DNA from: Blastobasis lacticolella
Taxonomy: Eukaryota > Arthropoda > Insecta > Lepidoptera > Blastobasidae
DNA length: 64,000 nt
Reading direction: 5' to 3'
Assembly (NCBI GenBank): GCA_905147135.1
Contig: LR990044.1
Location: 8,932,122-8,996,121, forward strand
Positions 49,007 to 61,648 of this stretch are shown piece after piece. Every line of letters begins with the position of its first letter. Positions within the stretch are counted from its first letter, which is position 1. Under the pieces are notes generated by a model, which did no database searches, was not told where the DNA came from, and was given only the letters and a program-made list of their open reading frames with translations. The position numbers and the translations under genes were made by a program.

Positions 49007-49088
49007 GTGCTTCAAGAAAGGGGTGAAAAGGTTTTTACGGGGTCGGCGACGCGTGGGTGACGCGTGGGTGACCTAGTTTTGCAAACAT
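49007..49088 (+). repeat. Family D 5' fragment joined to an RTE fragment
   Basis: TGCTTCAAGAAAGGGGTG, TTTTTACGGGGTCGGCG and a duplicated GCGTGGGTGAC are family D. The match stops near 49088, where RTE 3' sequence starts. Confidence 0.72.
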
Positions 49089-49295
49089 TTATATGCCGGA
49101 TTGGGCAGTATCGTTCTCGAGTGGTAACCACGTACCGGAAGGCGCAGCGTGGGTAGGCCTCCAACTAGGTGGACCGAGGACCTGGTAAAGATCGCAGGTA
49201 CTAGCTGGATGCGGGAGGCACAAAACCGGCCTTTGTGGAGATCTCTGTAGGCCTATGGGTCTATTGGTGGCATCTTCCGGCAATTATGGTGTTGA
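49089..49295 (+). pseudogene. RTE-like LINE C-terminal remnant
   Basis: The plus strand contains the same module as 43257-43475: RW(T)EDLVKIAG, SWMREAQNRPLWR and SL. It includes GCAGGTACTAGCTGGATGCG and GGCCTTTGTGGAGATC, and ends in an AT-rich TGATTATGATAAT tail. Confidence 0.75.
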
Positions 49296-49867
49296 TTATG
49301 ATAATATAAAAATATCCTTAGGATAATCTCTGCATATCCCTGTGGGATACGTGTGTATGTATGTATATTCATAAAACTCAACAAACTTTCTGCCATGACC
49401 ATTTTTTAAACAAGAACTGATTGTACCTACACATCGTTGAAAAGTGTTTAGTGCCATGCTGGACTTGAAGTCGGCGCTAGGTACAGTCAGCTGCAGGAAA
49501 TGTAAAAATGTAACCCCTTACTTACTCAAGTTATTCTTAGTAAAATAACACAAATACAAAGCACTTAGGGGCATCTTCTATCGCGCATTTTGTTACCGTA
49601 GGTATGTAGTGACAAATGTTAGATCGGTTTTAACCACTCAGCAATATGAGTGTCTAAACTCTTATGTCGTTTTTGTCTATTGAATTAAAAACTGTACTAC
49701 CCGAGACCTTCTTATGCTCCATGCTCGTTGATACACCTCCTTAACTTACCATTCATAAACTGCTCTCAGTATATATGAAAGCGCTTACAGCAGACATTGG
49801 CTAGCAGATTTACCGCTTGCCGCCGTGCGGGGTTTACAGCTAGAATGATGATAATCGTAACCATTGA

Positions 49868-50153
49868 ATCATCACAGCCCACAACAGTCCACTACAGGAC
49901 TTAGGGCCTCTCCCACGAGAAGGGAAGTTACTGCCATAATCTCCATGTTTGTCAGGCGGGTTAGATATCGCTGTAAATAAAACAATGGAAAACGCTGCTA
50001 CAAAAATGCAAGCTTATTGACAATAAAAAAAATTCCAGCCTACAGAGACTCTAGATCTTTTGCCTAGAAAACATTAGTCGCCTTGTACGACACCCACGAG
50101 TGCAACGGGTTGGTGCTATTCTAGTCTGCCGGAGACCACACGGCCACTTCAAT
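49868..50153 (-). mobile_element. Retroposon family C copy
   Basis: An inverted copy from TCATCACAGCCCACAACAG to the CCGGAGACCACACGGCC end. It carries about 25 extra bases (near 50013-50037) relative to the plus-strand copies. Confidence 0.83.
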
Positions 50154-50248
50154 ATACCATAATTTTTTTGTAATTTGTCTTATGTGGTAAACAAACAGCA
50201 CTCGTAACAAAATTGCGACTTGCCGTATCAATGTCTTAAATTATATAA

Positions 50249-51415
50249 GGGGTGTACTGTACAATAATGGTCCACGAATTGGAAGTTGGCAATTTTTTGG
50301 TGAAAAGGTATATGCTTAATAAGTAATTATGCAAAGTCACTACCAAAGCAAACATGTAGTTTTTGAGAAAAAATAATTAAAGTTATAGTTTTTTCCTAAT
50401 ATTTGGCGATATTTTGACAGGTTTCATTCATGTTTTAGTTGTTTGTAGTCTATGTGACAAAGGTTTTATATCATACAGCAACAAATAAAACTAAATTATT
50501 GTTGGGTAAAACACAAATGGTTTATAAAATAACAATTACTGTATCGTTTTTATAAAATATACTTATTTACATTTAATTATAATGTTTAATGCTAAATTAA
50601 TCGTTATCTCAGAGAGAAATTAAAGAAAAAGTAAAAGTTAATTTATGCTATTGCGAGAAACTCAAACTCAAACTCAAACTCAAATATGTTTATTCAGTTT
50701 AGGTTTTTACAAACACTTATGAACGTCACAATTATAATATAAAATGAATACTAGGCACCACAGCACCATCGAGCGGACAACGGTTACTTGGATAGTATGT
50801 AGGGCCATATAAAAAAGAAAACAAAAAATAGGCAGCCAAAGATTACATTCTTTGTCCACGACACTGTGACATTGACAGTCACGTAATTTCATTTGATATG
50901 TCACCCCGCCACCGAGCGCATTGATGATGCCGCTCGCCTGTAACGAAACGCAACAAAGACGGGACGCCATTTTGATTGCGTCAGTGATTTGATTTGTCAT
51001 TCTTAATTTCACTTTTTCTAACGTTAAACATAATAATCTTTTGGTATAAAATTTGTTCTTGGTATAAAATCTATCAAAAACATCATTAGGTCACAGAGCG
51101 GTTAGGTTGCGAGGAGCGAAGCGACGAGCGTGTTAGTTGTTATGAAACACCGCGCCATAATCAATTAATATGCGTTATTCGCTTATAAATTGATTAAAAT
51201 TCTTTCCAACTTCGAAGTGCCTCCTCCCCCCAACTCCTAAATTTGCTAGTAAAGTGCATAAATTGGAGCTTTTTGTTGATTCCTAACCTCAAATTTCAAT
51301 CTTGAATATCTCTAAGAGTATGCGTTTGCTTTGGTGGGGGGTGGGTTTGGGGGGTCCCTAACCCCCCCCCCCCCAACCCCTAAAATCGGGGACCATTATT
51401 GTACAGTTTACCCTA
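50249..51415. mobile_element. TIR DNA element (about 1.17 kb), probably non-autonomous
   Basis: The left end AGGGGTGTACTGTACAATAA and the right end, read inverted (AGGGTAAACTGTACAATAA), are near-identical and continue into TGGTCC. More degenerate matches continue to about 90 bp inside (CTACCAAAGCAAAC on the left against CACCAAAGCAAAC on the right). ATATA flanks both ends. No transposase is visible. A LINE 3' end (50652-51015) sits inside. Confidence 0.75.
50652..51015 (-). repeat. LINE 3' end with (AAACTC)n tail
   Basis: Begins with four AAACTC-type repeats (50660-50684), then AATATGTTTATTCAGTTTAG and ACAAACACTTATGAACGTC, a common lepidopteran LINE 3' end read on the minus strand. It is inserted in the TIR element 50249-51415. 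Confidence 0.6.
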
Positions 51416-52309
51416 TATAAGAAACACATAAAATGTAATTTCAACGAACACTGTTGCAAATAATTATTTAAATACGTAATTTCACTGAAAATATAATTTT
51501 CTATAATAATTTTCACATTAACTTACTGCCACAGATTTTAAAAATCATTGGCATATTGACATTCCGAAGTCTATAATGTCTAATAATTTTCGAGATGGGA
51601 GAAGTAGAATGAATTAATCAACCAAAGAGTTTTACATAATATTAAACTCTTTGGAATGCATCGACTCTCACATTGTTTCCACACATAATCATGCACGATA
51701 AAAACTATATTTTATTTATGAAAGGACATGAAAATGGTATACCACCTCTATGGACCACAAAAAATTATTAAAAAGTTTATTATTTATTCTGCCTTCTATA
51801 GAAATTGGTACACAACGTGTTTACAACCTCTTTAGACTACATACATCAATAATGATTAATATAAAAACAATTTATCCCGGCCTACGCTGGGCTTATTGAA
51901 ATGGATCTACAATCTCTGTGAACCAATTAGCAATAAATGATTTAATCATACTTCACTTTGAAAATTTGCTCTCTACGAAAGTTTGGTATTTTAAAAAAAA
52001 CTTTATTGTGTTGTGATTAGTGATTTTATCTGCAATAACGACTTACGGCTTTTCTTTTATAGATTTCGAAATATACTTTGTGACTCGGTTGGTGATTCTA
52101 TCTGGAACGACAACTTACGGCGTGCTTACGGCTTTGATACACAGAAAGATCTTGGCTAAAAAAAAACCCAGAGTCGCCAGAAACTTTATATATACCGTTA
52201 TTATATTCATAATATGTACATAAAACATATATAATAATTTACTGCAAAATAGATGTGGTATACTAGATATTTTAATTATTAATGATACAATCTCCATACA
52301 AATCAATCA

Positions 52310-52862
52310 ATTGCTCTACGTTAATCTCCCTATAACTCGAAAACGGGTGGACCGATTTGAATAATTTTTCTTTTGTTTTGTTGGTTATAATGCAGGGGTG
52401 GTTAGTACGAAATAAACTTTTTTACTTTGAGTTTGGTAGGTAGGATTCTCATACAGTATAATAACTTCTATATTACATGGTTTAAGAGGCTGTTTTTTTT
52501 AAAACATAATGAGTTAACTATAGTGAACCCATTTTTATTCATTTCGTTGCTGGCGATTCTGGGTTCTTGGGAGGTCTTGTCTATGACTTTTTAGCCAAGC
52601 CCTTTGACAAATTTTGTGTGTTCGACTACATTATTTAACTCGCTAAACGCTGCTCGTAACAGTATTTACTTTTATATTTACCTATGGGTACATATAAAAT
52701 GAACAAATAAATAAAAATAAATATCGATCGAACAAACATGGAGTTATTGATATTGTTGTGTTTATTTATCTATCTAGAACAAAAAACTTTCCTTTAGCCC
52801 AAAATATTAATTAAATTATAAACGAGTTCCACACGAGCTAAGCCGCGGGCAGAAGCTTGTTT
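52310..52862 (+). repeat. Interspersed repeat ending GCTAAGCCGCGGGCAGAAGC
   Basis: It starts near AACTCGAAAACGGGTGGACC and ends near CGAGCTAAGCCGCGGGCAGA, a termination typical of many lepidopteran repeats. The middle is AT-rich without a protein. Just upstream (52018-52125) is a degenerate tandem duplication of a segment containing GACTTACGGC / AACTTACGGC. Confidence 0.45.
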
Positions 52863-53430
52863 ATAAATACTTTATTTCGGTAGTGTATCGATCTAATTAA
52901 ATTGAATTAAATCAGTTCACGTCATTTTCGTTCTTATTTCACTAATAATTCATTCGGTGATTCCCCAACCCTATAAATTATCTTTGGTTGCTAGTACGCC
53001 ATATTTGTTTACCACATAAAACAAATTACATTAAACTAAATATACGACTAAAATTGCAATATCGATATTGAAAAATTTAGCAAATCCACCTTAAAACCGC
53101 CCAACTGCCACCATCAAATGCAAATACGTTAATCTCATACAGTTACCAACCAGTTCCCATAACTTCATTTGCGCCGATCATTTCATATGGAAATTAATTA
53201 CAAGCGACTGTCAACCGTGCTTCTGTTTATACAGTCGTGGTTGCCGTAACGGTAATATTAAATCCCTATTGCACGGGAAATGGAAGGGCATTAAAATTTA
53301 TTAATTTATTAAATTTTCATGCGAAAAATTGTACAATGTTATATTGACAGGTAATGGCAACTCGCACGTGTGCGTAAGCGTTGTTTTCAAATTGTTCAAC
53401 TTCATATTTTCGTCCCTATGGAAAGGTTAC

Positions 53431-53588
53431 AACATGGAGTTCTTCAAAAAAGGGGAAAAAGGTTTTTACGGGGTCGGCAACGTGTGGGCGATGCCCCTGG
53501 TATTGCAAACGTCCATAGGCTGCGGTGACTGTTTACCATCAGGCAGGCCGTAAGCTTGTTTGCCACCATGGTGGTATAAAAAAAAAGT
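53431..53588 (+). mobile_element. Short retroposon family D, best copy
   Basis: Carries the full set of D blocks: TTCTTCAAAAAAGGGG, TTTTTACGGGGTCGGC, GTCCATAGGCTGCGGTGACT, AGGCAGGCCGTAAGC and GGTGGTATAAAAAAAA. The A-rich 3' end suggests retroposition. No TSD was found. Confidence 0.8.
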
Positions 53589-54889
53589 ACAGCAATCTAA
53601 AAACTATAGTACCTATGTAGTAAAGTATGTGAATTTTGAATTTTTCATACTTATGAAGTTTGCGGTATTGTGTATCAATGTAATTTTTTAACAAATTGTT
53701 ACATGTTATCAAAAAATAAACTTAAAGTAAGTACGTAATCTTTATAGTACAAAAATTAATTATATTATACTTAAAATTCACCGCGGTTTAATTATATTAT
53801 ACGTAAAATTCAACAATCCCTCAGGATCCTAATATTTTTTCAGGTTGAAAAGTATCAAAGATAACATTTGCGAATAACGTATCATCCTGTTAGCGAAAGA
53901 ATTTTAAAAACCGGTTCATTAATTTCGAGTATAACCCCAACATACAACTAAATTCACAAATATTAGTAATTATAATAGAAAAAACTAGATTGGTTAGCCC
54001 TATTTTTGCATCGCTCGCATCCACGCGAGCGCGACCAATATATTTCATACTCGTGCTAAGTTGCTAGAGATCACAGGGAAAAAAAGTTGCCAGTCTAATC
54101 TTAACCATGAAGCTAACTTTCCAATATTTTTGCTAGAGATACAAAAGATAGGCCTTAGAAGACGAGCACTCGAACGATCGAGCAGCGATTAAAAAAGATC
54201 CCCTCAGACTCGCTTCGTCTTCGCACTGGTATCAATCTACATAATATGATTTATTATGTATGGACTTATTTAGTATGTATGGACTGCTGGACTATTCTGA
54301 AGATTATCTAAAAATTTCATCAAAATTGATCGAGCCGTTTCGGACACTAGATCCCTCTAGACTCCGAAGGGGCTCAGAACGTTTACACATAAATACATCA
54401 AACAAAAAAGGCAACGAATTGTATGTTCTTACATGCAGAATAAACAACCCCACTACTGAAAACCCCTTTGAGATAAGTAATGCACAAACATACAAATGGG
54501 AAAAGCTAATATACTTAGCTAAAGAAGCCTGACAAGGAATACTTAAAACTTCTCAGTAATAAAACCACTATGGCGGTAGCAGCTTAATTAGCTGTACTTA
54601 AAAGGAGAAAAAAGAGTTCTTATAAAATCCGTGTAGCGCGGGTTTCATTTGCAAACAACTTCGTTTGTGCAACATTGGATTAAACTCTGGAAATGTTATT
54701 TGTTTCATCATCTCAAAGACAATATGATTGACAATTTAGAAGAAGATTTATAGGGAGGCCTTTGCCCAGTAGTGGGCCAGAAGTGGCTTAAATAAATGAA
54801 TACGTACTAAATGAAACAATCATGTTGAAATTATTAGATGTAGATTACAATTTAATTTAATTTAAGACCTTACTATTGCCTACATCGCT

Positions 54890-54975
54890 TCTTAGATCTC
54901 CTTTCAGAGGGTATAAGGTTGGCTGGAAGAAATCCCATTGTGGGATAAGCCCGTCTAAATAAAATTATGCTATAG
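54890..54975 (+). repeat. LINE 3' coding/UTR fragment
   Basis: CAGAGGGTATAAGGTTGGCT and GGAAGAAATCCCATTGTGGG, followed by ATAAGCCCGTCTAAATAAA, is a recurrent LINE 3' segment recognised from memory of Lepidoptera; not verified here. Confidence 0.45.
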
Positions 54976-55044
54976 TACACATTCATGAATCACCATCTGG
55001 ATGCCAGGCCTCCAACTAACGTACGGTAATCGCGAGCCTTTTTA

Positions 55045-55223
55045 CACCTCACGTGCAATATGTGGAATTGGCTCCCTCCTGAAGTCTTTCCTTTACGCTC
55101 TAACATAGGGTTCTTCAAAGAGCATGTCTACAGGTACCTCAAAGGCCGACACCGCATCCGGTCCAGGTTGCAGAATGTCCTGGACGACGGTGGAGCTTTC
55201 CATCAGGACTTTCCTGTGTGTAT
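55045..55223 (+). pseudogene. LINE ORF2 C-terminal fragment
   Basis: Encodes MWNWLPPEVFPLRSNIGFFK EHVYRYL. The order Trp-Asn-x-Leu-Pro followed by a basic helix is the standard ORF2 C-terminus of Jockey/CR1-like LINEs. The stretch stops at the boundary of the TIR element at 55224. Confidence 0.65.
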
Positions 55224-56017
55224 GTTGCAGCCATCTGGTTAAATCAGCCATTTAATGAGAAGTTAAATGGCTATTCCGTCAATTAAACGCCGGCATTCAA
55301 TTGAACGCCTAGGCAGATAGTAGTTTGAATCATCAACACTCATCGTTTAACTAGTTGCCTTATAGTAAGCTAGCCCTTTAAAGGCGGCTGTCGCTAAATT
55401 TATTTATTTAATACTTTATGCACAAAATAGTACAAAGGTGGACTTAAAGCTTTGTAGCTTTATCTACCAGTCTACCCCGAAAACTGGTAATAAAATTGCA
55501 GGCTAAATCAGGCAGGTGATTTAAATGTAGTTCAAATGTTATTCACTTCAGCGCTGGTAGTGCCAAAACAAATAAGTTATTGTATTTTTTCGATGTAACT
55601 GTGGTACCTATATGTTTTTATGTAAGAATTAAGATAACTTTGAGTGAGAATTAAGATAACTTAATTTGTTCAGTTTCTATTTATACTTATAATTAGAAAC
55701 ATAAATGACTGACAAAGTTTCGTGCTATTGCATATTTAAAGTTTTTATTGTTGTAAATGCATCGGTACTCGCAATACAATTATTTATTTACGTACTAAAT
55801 GAATTTGTTGCCACTAATAATTTATTTATTACATAAGTTACGTCACTCTAACTAAACCATCCTTTTAACCAAACGGCTAAATAACGTTTAGCCAAGTAGC
55901 TGTACGTTACATTCTACAACTTGGCTACTTGTCCTTCAGCCATTAAATTGAATGCCGGCATTTAACTAACTGACTAGGCTTCTCATTAAATGGCTGACTT
56001 AACCAGATGGCTGCGAC
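55224..56017. mobile_element. TIR element (794 bp), related ends to 44384-44772
   Basis: The left end GTTGCAGCCATCTGGTTAAA pairs with the right end, read inverted (GTCGCAGCCATCTGGTTAAG). Arms continue imperfectly for about 90 bp (ATTTAATGAGAAG, CGCCGGCATTCAATTGA). The termini resemble those of the element at 44384. A LINE 3' tail is nested at 55385-55490. Confidence 0.77.
55385..55490 (-). repeat. LINE 3' UTR end nested in a TIR element
   Basis: TTAATACTTTATGCACAAAA, AGTACAAAGGTGGACTTAAA and TCTACCAGTCTACCCCG match the 3' UTR end at 9358-9426 in inverted orientation. It lies inside the TIR element 55224-56017. Confidence 0.68.
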
Positions 56018-56079
56018 ATGTATATGAAATGGATGTTGTAAATATACAGCCGTGTGTATATGATATAGGCACACAGGGA

Positions 56080-59000
56080 TCAAGCTGTCTTTGTCTTCGA
56101 AGAGGTCGTATACCTTACTGCTCTCAGAATACCTATTCATTCTCAGATCGTAGGCTCGAGTGATTTGTGGTATCAATCGTCACCCTCGAGATTCAACATG
56201 GCACCGGTGTCGTGATACATTCACCTCTTGGTGAATAATTAATTCTCAGGCAGACATATTATATTATGCGAATATGCTAGACAATTTCACCAGTCTCAAT
56301 AGTAGATACCTAACAATGAGGGCGAGAAAACTGCATTTATGCAAACATTTTTAAACAGCGAAATATCGTGTATATTTCTGTTTGTGTATTGATGTGTCTG
56401 TATCGTGTCTGCATAGTAGCTCTCGAACGGATGGACCAATTTCGATGAGGTTCCTTTTCTAGTTGAAAGTCAGTGTAATGGAGCAACGCGGCCTTCTGGG
56501 CACCTTTCCAAATTCGGGGGATCTGTGTAAACAATTTTACGTCTAGGTTTGTTACTTAAGGGTTTTTTATTAGGGTAACGCTGATATTTTATTATTGTTT
56601 TGTATTGTATTGAATAACATAAATAGTATTGTTTTGTTTTATCGAAATGGTTCCTATATTAGTTTCAACATATGTTTCAGTAACATCAGTTCAGCAGCTT
56701 ACGGAATATTGTAGTGTAAATATGGTAGAGTATTTCTGCATTGTTGCCATGTGTTCCGGTTTTAAGGACAAGGTAGCCAGCACAATCAGTCATGAGGTAT
56801 ATCATATTAGTCCGCAAAGTGACAAAGCACCTGCGGTTCTGCATGTTTGTTGCTTGAAACCGTAGATGATGCTGCTTACCTACCATTGGGTGAGCTCTCT
56901 CTGTCTGCTCGTTTATCACTGATAAGTGTACAAAAACATATGCTTGCTCGATTGCTTCCCTCCATGTTTTGACAATAGTTGTTTGCGAAGTCCACTCGAG
57001 AAAGGGTTCTTCTTCTTCCGTTCAAACTATGGCCCCCATTGTCATTTGACAATGATTTCGCTAACATCAAGGTTAATGATAACACAAGAAAGAGTTATCA
57101 ATCACTATGTATTAATAGTTGTCTAATGGTATACTAGCCCATTCCTTCATAGAGGGTGCCGGATATACCCATCGTGTCTCGCCGCCATTCCACATCGTTG
57201 GGCAGTGATTGCCGAGTCTCACAGAATTAATGTGTACAGCCGCTACACACAAATGAGATATTAATTGAACGTAGCCACTACCACTGAGTTTGGGGCGTTA
57301 GTGGCATTATAGTGTAAGATTAGACGTAACTAACTACGTCGGCAGTTACTAATGCACGTCGACTATCACGGCGAGCACAACCTGGACGCCAGGATTACCC
57401 GTATTCACAAACAATACTCGTTTCAGTAGTGATTCAGTTAGGGTATTTATTTTAGACATGATTCAGCTTGGTCTTTATTCAGTTTGGATTTGAGTTTGGA
57501 CTTTATTAAATTCCAGCATGGTTGTTGCTACTTTTTCAGATTACTACCTTCCGTGAAGGGGTTCTTACAGTGTTCGTCTGCTTATGGCAGCCACCACCTT
57601 CATGTCAACTGACAAGCGGCATGACAAAAATAGGCTTGATACCGTCCATTTGGTATGACGTCCTTCCAATATTTCTCCCCACACACGGTTGATAAGCCGC
57701 GAAGGTGAGGGGCCGCCATCAGTGAACGCACTGTGTTAAATACGGTTTTATGATTGGTCAATTTTGTAGATTGTAAGTGCCGAAAGTGCCGATATTGTTG
57801 CAAGGAAAAATACGGTACTACTTACTCAACCCTCAGCTGGTTAACCACATTTTGGTCCACTGTATTAAAGAAAACAATACAATTTTCTTAACTCCATAGC
57901 TTTTCCAGATAAAGTACCTACAATTAGAACACAATAGAAACTCGTAAATCCATTTGTATAATACAAAGGAACACTTTATTGCGACTACTTTGTATAAGCG
58001 TCAAAACGGGAATGTCTATCTAGCTCAGTTACTATTAACCACACAATTCTATTGTAAACCAAAGAATTCTACGTTTTTTGTAGATTAGGTAGTGAGATTG
58101 CTTCACCAAAGGGATCCACTCTCGCGCTCTGACTGTGATTACACGAATACGAAGTTACGACTATCTCTACGTCACTAACGGTCACTAAATTGTTTTTGTA
58201 GCTTGAATTGTACGTTTCGTATCTCAGTTTTCCCCTCACTACGTATGGATGCCTGCTTGGTTTTGAAATTTTTTTATTCAGCCTGTTGATGATAATGTGT
58301 CTACATTTCCTTTCATATCCTTGGTTTAGTTTCCTGTTGTAGTCTACCTAAGCCTTTATCTCATCATTATCATAATCATCGACTACTAGTAATGAGCGCC
58401 AATGCACCCTGTCCTCGGCCGCACATAGCACCCACCTGCAGTCTTTCGTAATTCGTCACTCCACCTGGACCTCCTACACTACGCTTGCTGACCTCTATCT
58501 ACCTACTGAAAACTATTAAAACAACCTTTTTAGGTTCTTAAGAGCTGTAATCTAAGACATGGTAGTAAGGGACATAGACCTAATATCATATAGTATACAA
58601 AGGAGTATTAAACCCCGAGAAGCGAATTACATACATAATATATTAGCTAACTAATACTTAGGTACGTAATCGGTAGTCCATATGGAAATCCGTATCGTGA
58701 TTTGGATTTCGTGAATCCAAACTAAGCTTTGTAGATTGAGGCCTAATTTCCACTCACCAAAATTACTGAGAAATTGTAATTAACTGTCTGCTATGACCTT
58801 CTGCTGACAATAACACACGTACGAACTTAAAGTAGTTTTAAAGTGCGCAAATTTACTCGATTCGTCGTGGGTGAGAGGCGTACGAACTTAAAGTCAGCGG
58901 TATTTTAATTCACAAACTTATCCGGCTTGCTTTTTTATGAATTTCGCGTCGATTCGAGTCAACAGCTTTGAAAATCAGTCAGTTTTGTAACAGAAAACCA

Positions 59001-60924
59001 TAAAGTTAATTAAACTTAAACTAATTTTATGCACAAAACACAACTGCAGTAGATCGATCACAAAAAAATTGCCGCAGCCCGCAATTTTTTTTGGTACGAA
59101 CAAAAATCAAACATCTTGGATCGACGGCGAAATTACTTGGCAATTTGAAAGTACGCGTACTTAGGTTGAAACACGAGCGAAGCTTCAAGTTCAAGTACAA
59201 GTTCACGTACTTACTTGCACGTCTGTCAGCCACTTAATAATATAATTATTATTATACGTTAAGAGTGTTAGGATACAGCGGAGAAGTACCTCCAACTTAT
59301 AGAACCAACCGCAGCCAAACAACACCATTCTAGTATAGTATTGGGTTCCTGCCAGTGAGTAAGATCTACAGCTCCATGGGAAACTGTGGCATTGGCAGTG
59401 TAGGGGCATAGCCTTTCACTATTTGCTGCCACATCAACGTGTCCCAGGGAAAGGTGGAGGCTTTGGTGATAACCCTGTGGGTCTAAAGCCATTAGCATTT
59501 CATAATTTTCACTTATCTGCAGCGTCGCTGTTATTGACATTGACATGACAATTCAAAATGGCGTCACATAGTTGTAGTATTGGCCACCAGATCAGATAAA
59601 TTTGAAATATGAATCATAACATGAAATGTGTCATTTTTAGACCGCCTGGTATTGCTAATGTCCAAAAATATCATTAACAGCATTCATTATTATTTTTTTT
59701 ATTTATGGGAATTGTAATACATCGATTTCTGCGTCAAAAACAGAAGACTTGTTCAAATAACTTAAAGTCAACCAAAAATCATATTCTGAAAACCCCTAAT
59801 TGAATGACTTTTGATAAAACGTTTAACAAAGGAGTCTATGCTAATTAGCATCTGAAATTGGTTGAGGGCGCATCGTAACAATATCCCAATTACATCGGCC
59901 ACGGCTTCCGCCAAATAATGACATCTGATTAATTAGCAAATCTCCATAATAGACTTTTATCTGAGCGACTTCGGATCCAATCTTTTGTTGGTGAAATGAA
60001 TTATTTCACTCCAAGCAAATTCTGGTATTACGTAAATATTATTCCACTCCGAGCTCGCAAGTAAATCTTTGAGAAATTGATTTGAACCGTCAAAGCCCTT
60101 CGTTTAAATTAATATTCCCTTTACTGAGAACTTATAAGCTTGCGAAGTAACTAATTTACCTAAAGGTACAATGTACTTTGTGTCGATAAGTAGCAGTGTT
60201 TCAGTTACTAATGATCAGTGTTTGGCAAAATTTAGTTTGATTGACGACTAAAAACTAAAACTAACAAATTTAGTTTTATGTAACGATTGAAAATTTAATT
60301 AGTTTCAATCGTGTGATGACTAATTTAGTCGAGTAATTAGTTTTAATTTTTAGTCATGATTGATAGTTTTGATTTCAGTTCCAGTAAGTAAAAGATGGCG
60401 TTATTAGTATCAATTTGAAATTGTAGGTTATGTAAAAAGTGAAACAAAAGCAATTAGGGTGTTGAAATATAGAAAGTGAGTTGGCCCACGCAGTAGGATC
60501 GAGTTCCGTTGCTCTAAAATTGCATGAGATGAGATATTTCTACCAGTATAGTATTATATCATTAATATTATTGGTATTATTAACTGCGGTGTGGTTAAGA
60601 CGATAAAAATACCTAATTCCGAGAACAATGTGATCCTAGAAGTTTGTAAGCTCACCTGAGTTGGTCTTTAAAGGATTTTTGTGTCGGAGATACTCCTCCA
60701 TAGATATAAGTACTATTGTACTTATTACTGTCACAAAATTTTTAGTTTGACTAATGCTGCTAATTATATAATTAAAATCACAATCATTTCAAGCGTAGGT
60801 ATATTGGCGGTTTATAACATTTCTGACTCTTTGATTTGAGATTTAACATAGAGCCTTTAGTAGGAGCTGTTTTAAATTGCGCAGTTATGAATATTTTCCT
60901 ATCGGTATTTAAAAAGTAGGCAGG
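56080..60924. other. No recognised gene; scattered repeat remnants
   Basis: CGAACGGATGGACCAATTTC near 56427 and CACCTGCGGTTCTGCATG near 56828 are repeat-like. CGTACGAACTTAAAGT occurs twice (58818 and 58879). An AT-rich stretch at 60230-60380 repeats TTTAGT/ACTAAA words. No protein family is identifiable. Confidence 0.45.
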
Positions 60925-61186
60925 TTAGTGTCCAGCAGAGCAGAATAGCACCATCCCTTTACGCTCGTGGGTGTCGTACAAGGCGACTAATGTCTTCGAG
61001 ACAAAAGATCTAGAGTCTCCGTAGGCTGGAAAATGGCAGCTTTTTCTATTGATATATTTATAACACTGCGAACTCCAACTACTGGCTTCAACTACCTGCC
61101 TGTCAATAACCTCAATAACCTCCTCTTTCGTGGGAGGGACCCTAAGTCCTGCAGTGGACTGTTATGGGCTGTGATTGTGATTTACA
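60925..61186 (+). mobile_element. Retroposon family C copy
   Basis: The C blocks GTGTCGTACAAGGCGACTAA, GAGTCTCCGTAGGCTGG and CCTGCAGTGGACTGTTATGG are present. The middle is altered (a short repeated CAATAACCTC) and the tail is GTGATTGTGATT. No clear TSD. Confidence 0.83.
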
Positions 61187-61541
61187 GATATTTTTTGCTG
61201 TTTCATAAAACTTCTTCGAAATGATTGCACGCGGTACTAACAGTTGATTAGAGGACTGTAGTCCGATCGTTCATGGTCGTTGCGGATACCTATTGTATGC
61301 TTTCCTATTCTGTTTACTCCAGCCACAAACGCTATCTACAGTAGTTTCAGGCATATATGACATAAAATACCAATGGTGATACCATTCCTTGAAGGTAACA
61401 ATAACGCTGGTATATAAATCAAATACTGGCACGTCTTTGAAGTTATAACTATTCTTTGCCTATTGCTTACCCCTATAGGATACTGGTTTAAGTAATTTTT
61501 AGTTTTGAGAAACGAACAAAATGTCCTGAAAGCATAAAAGA

Positions 61542-61583
61542 AGCACCAACATATATCTATTAGTATAGATATATGTTGGTGCT
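61542..61583. repeat. Perfect 19-bp hairpin, 4-nt loop
   Basis: AGCACCAACATATATCTAT (61542-61560) and its exact reverse complement (61565-61583) are separated by TAGT. A second hairpin begins 8 bp later. Confidence 0.9.
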
Positions 61584-61591
61584 ATGAAAAT

Positions 61592-61648
61592 TACTAATGA
61601 AAATTCAAGATGATTACTACTAGTAATCATCTTGAATTTTCATTAGTA
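61592..61648. repeat. Near-perfect 57-nt palindrome, 28-bp arms
   Basis: Arms 61592-61619 and 61621-61648 are exact reverse complements around a single C at 61620. Confidence 0.9.

Noticed and set aside
54260..54532. 90-codon plus-strand open frame
   Set aside because: The middle (ATTTCATCAAAATTGATCG) resembles repeat DNA and no domain is recognisable.
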